Assembly: GCF_902158555.1 (NCBI RefSeq)
Contig: NZ_CABGGS010000005.1
Location: 146,165 to 210,164, forward strand
DNA: 64,000 bases
Reading direction: 5' to 3'
DNA from: Klebsiella spallanzanii
GTDB taxonomy: Bacteria > Pseudomonadota > Gammaproteobacteria > Enterobacterales > Enterobacteriaceae
Below are positions 37,197 to 47,095 of the stretch, one piece after another; the first letter of the stretch is position 1; each line of letters starts with the position of its first letter. The position numbers and the translations under genes were made by a program. Below the pieces are notes generated by a model. It ran no database searches. It saw only the letters and a program-made list of their open reading frames with translations, and was not told where the DNA came from.

Positions 37197-37602
37197 GCTC
37201 ACACCCTCTTTTCTTGCACCGCTTTTCACTTCGTAAAACCGCACTTTTTGCATTTAGCCTCACCGTCAAAATACGATCTTCCCCGCACTTCACGAAGGGT
37301 TAAATTACCCCTCTCCTGCAATAAATTAGCAACCTGTTAACATCTATCGGCTTCCGACTAAATGGTGAAAAAAACGCCATAACCGTCGCCACATCCTTCC
37401 CTCAACTACAGCATGAACAGATAAATCACAGCCTCATCCAATCTAAATTGCAGAACAAAAAACTAAAAACACTCCGGTAGCAGATTTAAATTTCACTTCA
37501 CCGCCTACTCCCTATAGTGAACCCCGAACGCCGCTTCCGCGTCCTGATGCCGTTACGCGGACGGTTTTCCCGAATCACAAAACCTGTTCTGGAGGAAAAA
37601 CC
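37197..37602 (+). promoter_or_regulatory. Leader and promoter region of the choline microcompartment operon
   Basis: These 406 bases before the first shell gene have no gene. A possible sigma-70 promoter is TTTCAC (37491-37496) and TATAGT (37513-37518) with a 16-base spacer; it is weak, as for an activated operon. A stem TCCGCGT/ACGCGGA with a 12-base loop (37536-37561) would lie in the leader, followed by GGAGGA before the ATG. I see no clear CRP or FNR consensus. Confidence 0.4.
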
Positions 37603-37881
37603 ATGGGTGATGCATTAGGGCTTATCGAAACCAAAGGTCTGGTGGCCTGCATTGAAGCAGCGGATGCAATGTGTAAAGCCGCCAACGTCGAGTTGATTAG
37701 CTATGAAAACATCGGCTCGGGGCTGGTCACCGTCATGGTGAAGGGCGATGTCGGCGCGGTGAAAGCGGCGGTGGATTCCGGCGTGGAATCGGCGCAGCGC
37801 ATCGGTGAAGTGGTGACCTCGCTGGTGATTGCTCGTCCGCATAACGACATCAACAAAATTGTCATTAAACACAAGGCCTGA
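37603..37881 (+). CDS. cmcA: BMC-H shell protein CmcA
   Basis: A 92-residue single-domain microcompartment hexamer protein: [20 protein letters not shown], the pore-lining region [19 protein letters not shown] and [14 protein letters not shown]. Hexamers tile the shell facets. It is the first of three nearly identical tandem genes at the head of the GRM2-type choline operon, and GGAGGAAAAACC precedes its ATG. It differs from the next two copies at a few positions, such as SYENIG against GYENVG near the pore. Confidence 0.95.
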   Translation: MGDALGLIETKGLVACIEAADAMCKAANVELISYENIGSGLVTVMVKGDVGAVKAAVDSGVESAQRIGEVVTSLVIARPHNDINKIVIKHKA

Positions 37882-37898
37882 AGGCCAGGAGAACGCAA

Positions 37899-38183
37899 AT
37901 GGGTGATGCATTAGGTCTGATTGAAACCAAAGGTCTGGTGGCCTGTATCGAAGCAGCGGATGCGATGTGTAAAGCCGCCAACGTCGAACTGATTGGTTAT
38001 GAAAACGTCGGCTCCGGCCTCGTCACCGCGATGGTGAAAGGCGACGTCGGTGCGGTGAAAGCGGCTGTCGATTCCGGCGTGGAATCCGCACAGCGCATCG
38101 GTGAAGTGGTGACCTCGCTGGTTATCGCCCGCCCGCATAACGACATCAACAAAATCGTCTCACATTACAAAATCATGGATTAA
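37899..38183 (+). CDS. cmcB: BMC-H shell protein CmcB
   Basis: A 94-residue shell hexamer protein, nearly identical to CmcA and CmcC, with a different short tail ([10 protein letters not shown]). Seventeen bases separate it from cmcA. Fifty-nine bases (37998-38056) are identical to cmcC at an offset of exactly 300, which suggests recent duplication or gene conversion. The different tails on the same core are likely to change how the facets bend or what they bind. Confidence 0.95.
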   Translation: MGDALGLIETKGLVACIEAADAMCKAANVELIGYENVGSGLVTAMVKGDVGAVKAAVDSGVESAQRIGEVVTSLVIARPHNDINKIVSHYKIMD

Positions 38184-38198
38184 CCGGAGAAAAACCTG

Positions 38199-38477
38199 AT
38201 GAAAGAAGCGCTAGGGCTTATCGAAACCAAAGGTCTGGTGGCCTGTATTGAAGCCGCAGATGCAATGTGCAAAGCCGCCAACGTCGAGCTGATTGGCTAT
38301 GAAAACGTCGGCTCCGGCCTCGTCACCGCGATGGTGAAAGGCGACGTCGGTGCGGTAAATGCCGCCGTGGATTCCGGTGTGGAAGCGGCAAAACGCATTG
38401 GCGAAGTCGTCACTTCTCGCGTCATCGCGCGTCCGCATAACGATATCGAAAAAATCGCGGCGCAGCACAAAGCATGA
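38199..38477 (+). CDS. cmcC: BMC-H shell protein CmcC
   Basis: A 92-residue shell hexamer protein. It starts [12 protein letters not shown] instead of [12 protein letters not shown] and differs from CmcB mostly near the end ([26 protein letters not shown]). It completes the tandem trio. The 53-base gap to cutF holds a GC-rich palindrome (GGGCGCGCCC at about 38485), which might moderate translation or transcript ends after the abundantly needed shell genes. Confidence 0.95.
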   Translation: MKEALGLIETKGLVACIEAADAMCKAANVELIGYENVGSGLVTAMVKGDVGAVNAAVDSGVEAAKRIGEVVTSRVIARPHNDIEKIAAQHKA

Positions 38478-38530
38478 CCTGACAGGGCGCGCCCCGTCTC
38501 CACTCTTTTAGTCTGATGAAGGATAGACTC

Positions 38531-40138
38531 ATGATTGAACTGGATAACGATTTGCAGTCCCGACAGAACGCCCGGGAACTGGTGCGCAATGCCAAAAAGG
38601 CGCAGGCGATTCTGGCCACCTTTTCGCAGCAGCAAATCGACGCCATCGTGAAGAACGTGGCCCAGGAAGCGGCGCATCATGCCGAAGCGCTGGCGAAAAT
38701 GGCCGCGGAAGAAACCGGTTTTGGCAACTGGCAGGACAAAGTGCTGAAGAACCGTTTCGCCTCGCTGCGCGTCTACGACGCCATCAAAGATATGAAGACC
38801 GTCGGCATCATTCATGACGATCAGGTACAAAAAGTGATGGACGTGGGCGTGCCGCTAGGGGTGATTTGCGCGCTGGTGCCGTCCACCAACCCGACATCCA
38901 CTGTTATCTACAAAACGCTGATTGCCCTGAAAGCCGGTAACGCGATTATCTTCTCCCCGCATCCGGGCGCGCGCCAGTGCAGCTGGAAAGCAATTGAAAT
39001 TGTTAAACGCGCAGCCGAAGCGGCAGGCGCCCCGGCCGGTAGCGTTGACGCCATTAGCCAGTTGACCCTCGAGGCCACGTCAGAGCTGATGCACAGCAAA
39101 GACGTATCGCTGATTCTGGCGACCGGCGGTGAAGGCATGGTACGCGCAGCTTACGCCTCCGGCACGCCGACCATCAGCGGTGGTCCGGGTAACGGCCCGG
39201 CGTTTATCGAACGCAGCGCCGATATTCACCATGCGGTGAAAGATATCATTACCAGCAAAACCTTCGATAACGGCGTCATCTGCGCCTCCGAGCAGTCAAT
39301 TATCGTCGAACGCTGCATTTACGACGACGTTCACCGCGAGCTGGAAGCCCAGGGCGCGTACTTTATGAACGAAAGCGAAGCGGCAAAAATGGCGGCTCTG
39401 CTGCTACGTCCGAACGGCGCGATCAACCCGAAAACGGTTGGCAAAACTGCGCTGTATCTGAGCCAGATGGCCGGGTTCTGCGTTCCGGCCAGCACCCGCG
39501 TGCTGATTGCCGAACAGACCACGGTATCGCACTCCAACCCCTATTCGCGGGAAAAACTGTGCCCGGTCCTCGGCCTGTACGTGGAAGAAGACTGGAAAGC
39601 GGCCTGTCACCGCGTGGTGGAGCTGCTGACCAACGAAGGTCTCGGCCACACGCTGGTGATCCACACCCGCAACCAGGACGTTATCCGCCAGTTCTGCCTC
39701 GAAAAACCGGTCAACCGCATTCTGATCAACACCCCGGCGGCGCTGGGCGGTATCGGCGCGACCACCAATATCACCCCGGCCCTGACTCTGGGCTGCGGCG
39801 CGGTGGGCGGCGGCTCCAGCTCCGACAACGTCGGACCGATGAACCTGCTCAACATCCGCAAAGTGGGCTACGGCGTGCGCTCCATTGATGAACTGCGCGC
39901 CCCGAGCAGCCGCCCGGAACCGCAGCCCACCATCGTCAGTCCGGCGGATAACCCGAACCGCAGCATCTTTGACGACGATCGCTTTAACTCCCCGGCAGCT
40001 GTAGCGCCAGTGGCTCACGCCACCAGCAGCGAGGATGACCGTTTTGCTACCGCAGCGACCGCTGGCGCAGAAAGCGAGATCAACGAGCAAAACGTGGAAC
40101 GCGTCATCCGCCAGGTGCTGGAGCGCCTCGGTAAGTAA
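38531..40138 (+). CDS. cutF: CoA-acylating acetaldehyde dehydrogenase CutF
   Basis: A 535-residue aldehyde dehydrogenase that turns acetaldehyde from choline cleavage into acetyl-CoA with NAD+ inside the compartment. The nucleophile is Cys251 in FDNGVICASEQS; ALVPSTNPTSTVIYK and GGPGNGPAFIE are cofactor regions. The C-terminus, after a Ser/Ala/Pro-rich linker, is the amphipathic helix INEQNVERVIRQVLERLG, a typical encapsulation peptide. The start at 38531 has AAGGA seven bases upstream; the ATG at 38516 would overlap that site. Confidence 0.93.
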   Translation: MIELDNDLQSRQNARELVRNAKKAQAILATFSQQQIDAIVKNVAQEAAHHAEALAKMAAEETGFGNWQDKVLKNRFASLRVYDAIKDMKTVGIIHDDQVQKVMDVGVPLGVICALVPSTNPTSTVIYKTLIALKAGNAIIFSPHPGARQCSWKAIEIVKRAAEAAGAPAGSVDAISQLTLEATSELMHSKDVSLILATGGEGMVRAAYASGTPTISGGPGNGPAFIERSADIHHAVKDIITSKTFDNGVICASEQSIIVERCIYDDVHRELEAQGAYFMNESEAAKMAALLLRPNGAINPKTVGKTALYLSQMAGFCVPASTRVLIAEQTTVSHSNPYSREKLCPVLGLYVEEDWKAACHRVVELLTNEGLGHTLVIHTRNQDVIRQFCLEKPVNRILINTPAALGGIGATTNITPALTLGCGAVGGGSSSDNVGPMNLLNIRKVGYGVRSIDELRAPSSRPEPQPTIVSPADNPNRSIFDDDRFNSPAAVAPVAHATSSEDDRFATAATAGAESEINEQNVERVIRQVLERLGK

Positions 40139-40164
40139 CACATTGATATAAGGCGATAAAGACA

Positions 40165-40422
40165 ATGATTCTCGCAAAGGTAGTTGGACATGTCGTCGCC
40201 ACGCAGAAGTGCGATGAGCTACGGGGAAGCAACCTGCTGCTTATCACCAAATTAGATGATGACCAGCAGCCGATGAAAGACCAGACCTGGGTTGCCGTGG
40301 ATAGCGTTGGTGCCGGTATGCATGACATCGTGCTGGCCGAAGAGTATCTGGCGCTCAACAAAGACCGCTACAAGGCCATGTCGGTGGTCGCCATTGTCGA
40401 GAACGTGTTTCGGGACGCTTAA
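40165..40422 (+). CDS. cmcD: BMC-P vertex protein CmcD (EutN/CcmL family)
   Basis: An 85-residue EutN/CcmL-type protein: MILAKVVGHVVATQKCDELRG, KDQTWVAVDSVGAGMHDIVLAEE and VVAIVENVF. Pentamers of it close the twelve vertices of the shell. It lies between cutF and cutO, with 26 and 15 bases on either side. Confidence 0.95.
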   Translation: MILAKVVGHVVATQKCDELRGSNLLLITKLDDDQQPMKDQTWVAVDSVGAGMHDIVLAEEYLALNKDRYKAMSVVAIVENVFRDA

Positions 40423-40437
40423 GGAGTCAATAACCCA

Positions 40438-41592
40438 ATGAGTGAATTTTTGCTGAAACCCCGGATCCGCTTTGGTCAGGACGCGCTTGCCATCCTGAAC
40501 GAGCTGCCCGCCCGCAACGTGCTGCTGGTCACCGACCAGGCAATGGTCAAATTTGGCCTCGCCGATTGCGTTACGCAGATCCTCAATGCGCGCGGCATCG
40601 CCTTCCAGGTCTGGGACGACGTGGTCGCCGACCCGGATATCGCCACCGTAGTACGCGGTATGAAGCGGATGGATAACAGCTATCCGGATCTGGTTATCGC
40701 GCTGGGCGGCGGTTCGGTGATTGATGCAGCCAAAGCGGTTATTTTCGCCCTGGCGCAAACCCGTCCGGACGCTCACCGCAAACCGCCTTGCTTCGTGGCG
40801 ATCCCCACGACCAGCGGCACCGGTTCGGAAGTCACCGCCTTTTCGGTGGTGAAGGCCCATGCCGAGAAGCTGGTGCTGGTGGACCCGTCACTGCTGCCGG
40901 ATATCGCCATTCTCGACCCGGCGCTGGTGGCCTCGGTGCCGCCGGCGATCACCGCCGATACCGGAATGGACGTGCTGTGCCATGCGCTGGAGGCTTATGT
41001 CTCCCGCGCCGCCAGCGACTTTTCCGATGCTTTAGCGGAAAAAGTGGTGCAGCAGGTATTTCGCTATCTGCCGACCTGCTGGCGCAACGGTCATGACCTG
41101 CTGGCGCGGGAAAAAATGCACAACGCCTCCTGCATGGCGGGCATGGCCTTCACCAACGCATCACTCGGCATCACCCACAGCCTGGCCCATGCGCTCGGCG
41201 GCGTGTTCCGCGTACCGCATGGTCGCGCCAATGCCCTGCTGATGGCGGAAGTGGTGGCCTGGAATGCGGATTATCAAGGGCAGTGCGATACCGATGCCGC
41301 CCGCAAATACGCCCGATTAGCCCATCTGCTGGACCTGCCTGCGACCACGACCCGCCAGGGCGTCGCTAGCCTGCTGGTCGCCATTCAGGCGCTGAAAGAC
41401 GAAATGACCATGCCATCCGGCATTCGCGATACCGGCGTCGATGCTGGTGATTTCGAACAGCGGCTGGCAGAGATGGTCGGCCAGGCGCTACGCGACAGCT
41501 GTACCCCGACGAACCCACGCGCGCCGGACGCTCACGCACTTACCGAACTCTATCGCCGGGCATGGACCGGCAACGCCGTTCAGGGCCACTGA
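40438..41592 (+). CDS. cutO: Iron-type alcohol dehydrogenase CutO
   Basis: A 384-residue group III alcohol dehydrogenase. NAD-binding [12 protein letters not shown] lies near residue 87, [13 protein letters not shown] near 122, and the metal ligands are in [14 protein letters not shown] and [19 protein letters not shown]. It reduces acetaldehyde to ethanol and so recycles NADH inside the shell. The end is followed after 25 bases by cutC with TTTGGAGAA as its ribosome site. Confidence 0.93.
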   Translation: MSEFLLKPRIRFGQDALAILNELPARNVLLVTDQAMVKFGLADCVTQILNARGIAFQVWDDVVADPDIATVVRGMKRMDNSYPDLVIALGGGSVIDAAKAVIFALAQTRPDAHRKPPCFVAIPTTSGTGSEVTAFSVVKAHAEKLVLVDPSLLPDIAILDPALVASVPPAITADTGMDVLCHALEAYVSRAASDFSDALAEKVVQQVFRYLPTCWRNGHDLLAREKMHNASCMAGMAFTNASLGITHSLAHALGGVFRVPHGRANALLMAEVVAWNADYQGQCDTDAARKYARLAHLLDLPATTTRQGVASLLVAIQALKDEMTMPSGIRDTGVDAGDFEQRLAEMVGQALRDSCTPTNPRAPDAHALTELYRRAWTGNAVQGH

Positions 41593-41617
41593 TAACAAGA
41601 TTTGGAGAACCTTACCC

Positions 41618-44600
41618 ATGGCACACTACAGCTTAACGCCGCGCGTCAAAGTGTTGGCAGAACGTTTACTCTCACAAAAAAGCACCCTGTGCACCGAACA
41701 TGCCACCACGCTGAACGCCCTTGATGGCGACATCGCGGGCGTTCCCGCCGCCGTCAAACCGGCGCGCCGCTTCTATGAACTGATGCGCCAGCTGCCGCTG
41801 TGCATCAGCGCCGATGAATTGATTGTCGGCAACCAGACCCGTAAACCGCACGGGGCGATTTTCCACGACGAAAGCGCCGTCCGTCGCCCGTCCGCCTTCC
41901 AGTTCCTCAATCTGAACAGCGAGCTCGACTCCCCGGACTACAAGCTGGTGGTCGAAAAAGGCGTACTGGCGATTAAACACCAACTGGAAGAGAAAACCCG
42001 CGCACTGGGCAGCGCCGTCAGCCGCAGCGGCATGGACGAAGTCAACGGCTGTCGCGCCGCAATTTATGCCTGCGACGCCCTGATGGCGCTGGCGCAAAAT
42101 CTGGCTAATAGCGCAGAACAACTGGCCGCCGCGGAAACCAACGCTTACCGCAAGGCGGAGTTGTTAGAGAGCGCCGCTATTCTGCACCACGTTCCGGCCC
42201 ATCCGGCGCGCAGCTTTAAAGAAGCCTGCCAGTCATTCTATCTGTTCCAGCTGGCGCTTCAGCTGGACAACGGCAGCTACGCCGTCAACCCGGAAGGGGC
42301 GGACAAAGCCCTGCATCCTTACTACCAGCACGATATCAACAGCGGCGCGCTGTCTCAGCAGCAGGCGTATGAAATCGTCGAGTCTTTATGGTTCAAGCTG
42401 GCTGAACTCAGTGAAGTCCGCGCCGCCTGCGCTATCGACGGCTACCCGATGTTCGATGCCATGCTGCACGGCGCCAGCCTTGAGAATGCGCGCATCAACG
42501 AACTCTCTGACATGTTCCTCAGCGCTCAGCAAAACCTCAGCGCTCTGCATCTGCCGGTACGTTTGTTCAAGGGTGTACAGCACGTTTCTGCCACCCCGTT
42601 TGCCGCCACCAGCGAGACGCCTGCAGCGGAAGGTTTAACGCCGCGTATGCAGCGCCTGCGCAACCACTATCTGACCGTGCGCCCAAGCGTCTCCATCTAC
42701 CGCGCGCTGGCCTTTACCGAAGTGGTGAAAGCCAACCCCGGTATGCCGACCATTCTGCTGCGCGCCAAAGCCTTCCGCCACGCCTGCGAAACCGCGCCGA
42801 TTCTGATTCAGGACGATGAGCTGATTGTCGGCCATCCGTGCGGCAAACCGCGTGCGGGCGCGTTCTCGCCGGATATCGCCTGGCGCTGGGTCCGCGACGA
42901 GCTCGACACCATGAGCACCCGTCCGCAGGATCCGTTTGAAATCAGCGAAGAAGATAAAAAGACCATCCGCGAAGAGATCGTGCCGTTCTGGGAAGGCCGC
43001 TCGCTGGATGAGATCTGTGAAGCGCAGTACCGTGAAGCGGGCGTATGGGCGTTCAGTGGCGAAACCTTCGTCAGCGACCTCTCCTATCATCAGATCAACG
43101 GCGGCGGCGATACCTGCCCGGGCTACGACGTGCTGCTGTTCACCAAAGGGATGAACGGCATTAAAGCCGACGCCGAGGCGCATCTCGCCAGCCTGAGCAT
43201 GGAAAACCCGGAAGATATCGACCGCATCTACTACTACAAAGCGGCGATTGAAACCTGCGAAGGGGTGGTGAACTACGCACACCGTATTGCGGCCCGCGCC
43301 CGCGAACTGGCCGCCGTTGAGCAGAACGCCCAGCGCCGCGCCGAACTGCTGACTATCGCCGAGGTGAACCAGAACGTCCCGGCGAACCCGCCGAAGACCT
43401 TGCAGGAAGCGCTGCAAAGCATCTGGACCGTGGAGTCGCTGTTTGAAATCGAAGAGAACCAGACCGGCCTGTCGCTGGGCCGCGTTGACCAGTACTGCTA
43501 CCCGATGTTCGAAGCGGATATCCGCGAAGGCCGCCTGACTCACGATAGCGCGCTGGAGATGATGCAGGCGTTTATCATCAAGTGCGCCGAGCTGATGTGG
43601 ATGTCCAGCGAGCTGGGGGCGAAATATTTTGCCGGTTATCAGCCGTTTATCAACCTGACCGTCGGCGGCCAGAAGCGTTCCGGCGGCGATGCCTGTAACG
43701 ATCTGACGTACCTGATTATGGATGCCGTGCGCTTTGTGAAGGTTTACCAACCGTCGCTGGCCTGCCGTATTCATAACCAGTCGCCGCAGAAGTACATGGA
43801 AAAAATCGTCGATGTGGTAAAAGCGGGGATGGGCTTCCCGGCCTGTCACTTCGATGACTCGCATATCAAGATGATGCTGCGCAAAGGTTTTGATTTCGAA
43901 GACGCGCGCGACTACTGCCTGATGGGCTGCGTTGAGCCGCAAAAATCCGGTCGTATCTATCAGTGGACCTCCACCGGCTATACCCAGTGGCCGATCGCCA
44001 TTGAGTTCGTCCTCAACCGTGGCCGGATGGTGCTGTTTGACAGCTATCAAGGGTTGGATACCGGCGACCTGCGCGACCTGCACACCTTCGAAGAATTTGA
44101 TGCAGCCGTGAAAAAGCAGATTGCCCATATCGTGCGCCTGTCGGCTATCGGTACGGTTATCAGCCAACGCGTACACCGCGACGTGGCGCCGAAGCCGCTG
44201 ATGTCGCTGCTGGTGGAAGGCTGCATGGAGCAAGGCAAAGATGTCGCCGCCGGCGGTGCGATGGTCAACCACGGTCCGGGGCTGATTTTCTCCGGTCTGG
44301 CGACCTATGTCGACTCCCTCGCCGCTATCCGCAAGCTGGTGTTCGAAGATAAAAAATACACCCTTGAGCAGATGCGTGACGCGATGCTGGCCAACTTCGA
44401 GGGCTTTGAAGGCCTGCGCCGCGACTGCCTGAACGCGCCGAAGTACGGTAACGACGATAACTACGTAGACCAGTACGCGCTGGATATCACCGAGTGGACC
44501 GAGCGCGAGTGCCGTAAGTACAAGATGCTTTACTCCACCTTGAGTCACGGCACCTTGTCTATCTCCAACAACACGCCGATTGGCGAACTGACCAACGCCA

Positions 44601-45004
44601 CGCCTAACGGCCGTCTGGCCTGGATGCCGCTCTCCGACGGTATCAGCCCAACCCAGGGCGCGGATAAGCAGGGTCCAACGGCGATCATCAAGTCAGTGAG
44701 CAAAATGAACGTCGAAACCATGAACATCGGCATGGTGCATAACTTCAAGTTCCTCAAAGGGCTACTGGATACCCCGGAAGGACGCCACGGTCTGATTACG
44801 CTGCTGCGCACCGCGTCGATTCTTGGCAACGGCCAGATGCAGTTCAGCTACGTCGATAACGAAGTGCTGAAAAAAGCGCAGCAGGAGCCGGAAAAATATC
44901 GCGACCTGATCGTCCGCGTGGCGGGCTACAGCGCCTACTTCGTCGAGCTGTGCAAAGAAGTTCAGGACGAGATTATCAGCCGTACCGTGATTGAGAAGTT
45001 CTGA
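41618..45004 (+). CDS. cutC: Choline trimethylamine-lyase CutC (long, GRM2 form)
   Basis: A glycyl radical enzyme of 1128 residues that splits choline into trimethylamine and acetaldehyde. Active-site residues, with an offset of 282 to Desulfovibrio CutC, are Tyr490 and Asp498 (YHQINGGGD), Cys771 and Glu773 (MGCVEP), Thr784 and Tyr788 (WTSTGY) and the radical Gly1103 (RVAGYSAYF). About 335 extra N-terminal residues repeat the start of the enzyme itself: [15 protein letters not shown] near 65 mirrors [15 protein letters not shown] near 405. In GRM2 compartments this extension helps encapsulation. The start at 41618 follows TTTGGAGAA; earlier ATGs lie inside cutO. Confidence 0.96.
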   Translation: MAHYSLTPRVKVLAERLLSQKSTLCTEHATTLNALDGDIAGVPAAVKPARRFYELMRQLPLCISADELIVGNQTRKPHGAIFHDESAVRRPSAFQFLNLNSELDSPDYKLVVEKGVLAIKHQLEEKTRALGSAVSRSGMDEVNGCRAAIYACDALMALAQNLANSAEQLAAAETNAYRKAELLESAAILHHVPAHPARSFKEACQSFYLFQLALQLDNGSYAVNPEGADKALHPYYQHDINSGALSQQQAYEIVESLWFKLAELSEVRAACAIDGYPMFDAMLHGASLENARINELSDMFLSAQQNLSALHLPVRLFKGVQHVSATPFAATSETPAAEGLTPRMQRLRNHYLTVRPSVSIYRALAFTEVVKANPGMPTILLRAKAFRHACETAPILIQDDELIVGHPCGKPRAGAFSPDIAWRWVRDELDTMSTRPQDPFEISEEDKKTIREEIVPFWEGRSLDEICEAQYREAGVWAFSGETFVSDLSYHQINGGGDTCPGYDVLLFTKGMNGIKADAEAHLASLSMENPEDIDRIYYYKAAIETCEGVVNYAHRIAARARELAAVEQNAQRRAELLTIAEVNQNVPANPPKTLQEALQSIWTVESLFEIEENQTGLSLGRVDQYCYPMFEADIREGRLTHDSALEMMQAFIIKCAELMWMSSELGAKYFAGYQPFINLTVGGQKRSGGDACNDLTYLIMDAVRFVKVYQPSLACRIHNQSPQKYMEKIVDVVKAGMGFPACHFDDSHIKMMLRKGFDFEDARDYCLMGCVEPQKSGRIYQWTSTGYTQWPIAIEFVLNRGRMVLFDSYQGLDTGDLRDLHTFEEFDAAVKKQIAHIVRLSAIGTVISQRVHRDVAPKPLMSLLVEGCMEQGKDVAAGGAMVNHGPGLIFSGLATYVDSLAAIRKLVFEDKKYTLEQMRDAMLANFEGFEGLRRDCLNAPKYGNDDNYVDQYALDITEWTERECRKYKMLYSTLSHGTLSISNNTPIGELTNATPNGRLAWMPLSDGISPTQGADKQGPTAIIKSVSKMNVETMNIGMVHNFKFLKGLLDTPEGRHGLITLLRTASILGNGQMQFSYVDNEVLKKAQQEPEKYRDLIVRVAGYSAYFVELCKEVQDEIISRTVIEKF

Positions 45005-45062
45005 TAAAGACATGGACGTTTTTGGACAAGGATGTCCTGGCAATTTTTTTCTGGAGGCAAGC

Positions 45063-46004
45063 GTGAATAAAGAATTAACCGGGCGAATATTCAATATTCA
45101 GAAATATTCGATCTATGACGGCGATGGAATTCGCACGCTGGTTTTTTTCAAAGGCTGCAATATACGCTGCCCGTGGTGCGCTAACCCGGAAGGGCTCAAT
45201 AGCCAGTTTCAGGTGATGTTTTCGCAGGATAAATGCATTAACTGCGGCGACTGCGTCAACGTCTGCCCGGCGGGCATTCATTATCGGGCGGAAGAAAATG
45301 GCGAAATAAAGCACTTCGTCAATCGTAATAAAGACTGTATCGGCTGCCGCAAGTGTGAAGAGATTTGCACGCAAAGCGCGCTGGATATTATGGGCAAAGA
45401 TGTCACCGTCAGCGAGCTGATGGAGATAATCATGCAGGATTATGATTTTTATATCTCCTCCGGCGGCGGCGTCACCATCGGCGGCGGTGAAATGAGCCTG
45501 CAGACCGATTTTGCCGTCGCGCTATTTAGCGAATGCAAAAAGATGATGCTCAATACCGCTGTTGAAACCCAGGGCACCACGCCGCTGGCTAATTATCAAA
45601 AGCTGGCGCCGGTAACCGACACGTTTTTATTCGATATTAAGCAAATTAACAGCGAGCACCATAAAGCGCTATTTGGTATCGGCAACGAAGGGATTCGCCG
45701 CAATCTGGAATGGCTGGTGGATTCCGGCGCTAACGTGATTATCCGTATGCCATTGGTGCGCGGCTATAACGACTCATTCGATGCGATTACCGGGGCCATT
45801 GATTATGTGCAGAAACTGGCGAAGCGCGGGAACATCCGCCGCATCGACATGCTGCCGTACCACCAGCTCGGGCGCAAAAAATATGAGCGCCTCGATATGC
45901 CCTATCCCATCACTCAGGACCCGACTTATTCCGCCGAAGAGTTGAACCGGCTGGAAACGTTTTTCACGCAGTTTGATTTTGATATTCGCTTAGTCCGCCA
46001 TTAA
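45063..46004 (+). CDS. cutD: CutC-activating radical SAM enzyme CutD
   Basis: A 313-residue activase that makes the glycyl radical on CutC. The radical-SAM motif is FFKGCNIRCPWCANPEG near residue 30; two extra ferredoxin-like [4Fe-4S] sites are CINCGDCVNVCPAG and CIGCRKCEEICTQSA, as in glycerol- and choline-lyase activases. GGG-GGGE (SSGGGVTIGGGEM) binds SAM. I start at the GTG 45063 with GGAGG ahead of it; an ATG at 44991 lies inside cutC. It probably also activates the second glycyl radical enzyme at 48665, which has no activase. Confidence 0.95.
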   Translation: MNKELTGRIFNIQKYSIYDGDGIRTLVFFKGCNIRCPWCANPEGLNSQFQVMFSQDKCINCGDCVNVCPAGIHYRAEENGEIKHFVNRNKDCIGCRKCEEICTQSALDIMGKDVTVSELMEIIMQDYDFYISSGGGVTIGGGEMSLQTDFAVALFSECKKMMLNTAVETQGTTPLANYQKLAPVTDTFLFDIKQINSEHHKALFGIGNEGIRRNLEWLVDSGANVIIRMPLVRGYNDSFDAITGAIDYVQKLAKRGNIRRIDMLPYHQLGRKKYERLDMPYPITQDPTYSAEELNRLETFFTQFDFDIRLVRH

Positions 46005-46016
46005 CAGGAGCCGACA

Positions 46017-46466
46017 ATGAAAAGTTTAGGCGTAATTGAAACGCGAGGGTTAGTTGCCGCCGTTCAGGCCGTAGATGCCGCCTGTAAAAGCGCAGGGGTG
46101 ACCTGCATTGGCTACCGCAAGGTCGGTTCGGGGCTGGTGAGCGTCTGTTTTGAAGGTGAGATCAGCGCTATCCACACCGCCATCGAACGCGGCGTCGCCG
46201 TCGCTGCGGTCATCGACCCGCAGGTCAAATCCCTGACGATCGCTCGTCCGGAACGCAGCGTCGTGGAAGCCCTCAGCACCCTGAAAGGTCGACCACCGCG
46301 CGCTGAAGCCCATGTCGAAACACCCGCAGAAGCTGAAGTCCAGGTTGACGTTAAAACCAGCGAGCCGATCCCAGCAGAAAAAGAAACGGCAGAACCCGCC
46401 GCGCCGCCAGCCCCAGCGCCGACGGAAGATAAAAACGCGGCGATGAGGAAAGGGAAGAAGGCATGA
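46017..46466 (+). CDS. cmcE: BMC-H shell protein CmcE with C-terminal extension
   Basis: A 149-residue shell protein: BMC domain in residues 1-88 (SLGVIETRGLVAAVQAVDAA, RKVGSGLVSVCFEGEISAI) and a Pro/Ala/Glu-rich, probably unfolded tail ending KNAAMRKGKKA. The core differs clearly from the CmcABC trio. Extended BMC-H proteins are thought to interact with cargo or to shape the shell. Its stop overlaps the cutH ATG. Confidence 0.93.
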   Translation: MKSLGVIETRGLVAAVQAVDAACKSAGVTCIGYRKVGSGLVSVCFEGEISAIHTAIERGVAVAAVIDPQVKSLTIARPERSVVEALSTLKGRPPRAEAHVETPAEAEVQVDVKTSEPIPAEKETAEPAAPPAPAPTEDKNAAMRKGKKA

Positions 46467-47083
46467 TCGACACCCTGCTATATGAAAAAATCGCCGCCCG
46501 CCTGAGCCTCGTCGCCCCGGCTATCCCGGTCGGCATCTCTAACCGTCATGTCCATCTGGCGCAGCAAGACGTTGAGGCGTTATTCGGCAAGGGTTACGCT
46601 CTGACGCCGTTTAAACCGCTGCGTCAACCGGGGCAATTCGCCGCCCAGGAGTGCGTCACCGTGGTCGGTCCGAAAGGCTCGCTGACCAACGTTCGCGTCC
46701 TCGGCCCGACCCGCCCGGTTTCGCAGCTGGAAATATCCCGTGCCGATTGCTTTACCCTCGGCGTCAAAGCGCCGGTTCGCGAATCCGGCCAACTGGAGAA
46801 CGCGGGCAGCGCGCTGCTGATTGGCCCCGCAGGCCACGTCGAACTGCACTCGCAGGTGATCTGCGCCTGGCGGCATATCCATATGTCGCCGCAGGACGCC
46901 CGCCAGTTGAACGTGACCAACGGTCAGAAAGTCAGCGTGCGCAGCGACGGCGAGCGCCAGCTAACCTTTGACGAAGTGGTGGTACGGGTGCGTGAAGACT
47001 TCGCGCTGGAGTTTCATATTGATACCGAAGAGGCCAACGCCGCCGGATTAAAGAACGGCGCGCAGGTCACGCTCATCGGTTAA
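46463..47083 (+). CDS. cutH: PduL-type phosphate acetyltransferase CutH
   Basis: A 206-residue phosphotransacylase of the PduL family. Zinc ligands are seen in VGISNRHVHLAQQDV and in AWRHIHMSPQDA, each within one of two similar barrel domains. It makes acetyl phosphate and frees CoA for CutF inside the compartment. The N-terminal helix LLYEKIAARLSL may serve for encapsulation. It starts within the last codon of cmcE (ATGA). Confidence 0.93.
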   Translation: MIDTLLYEKIAARLSLVAPAIPVGISNRHVHLAQQDVEALFGKGYALTPFKPLRQPGQFAAQECVTVVGPKGSLTNVRVLGPTRPVSQLEISRADCFTLGVKAPVRESGQLENAGSALLIGPAGHVELHSQVICAWRHIHMSPQDARQLNVTNGQKVSVRSDGERQLTFDEVVVRVREDFALEFHIDTEEANAAGLKNGAQVTLIG

Positions 47084-47095
47084 CGGAGGCTCGCC

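Noticed and set aside
37603..38477. Regular 300-base spacing that could be taken for a repeat array or CRISPR
   Set aside because: The repeat units are full shell-protein genes with ribosome sites, so this is a tandem gene duplication.
42635..44548. A 637-codon open frame antisense to cutC
   Set aside because: It lies wholly inside cutC on the other strand, has no ribosome site or known domain, and such mirror frames are common in GC-rich genes of this codon usage.
44991..45062. Earlier ATG start for cutD inside cutC
   Set aside because: The GTG at 45063 has a good ribosome site and gives the normal activase start NKELTGRIFNIQ; the upstream residues match nothing in the family.
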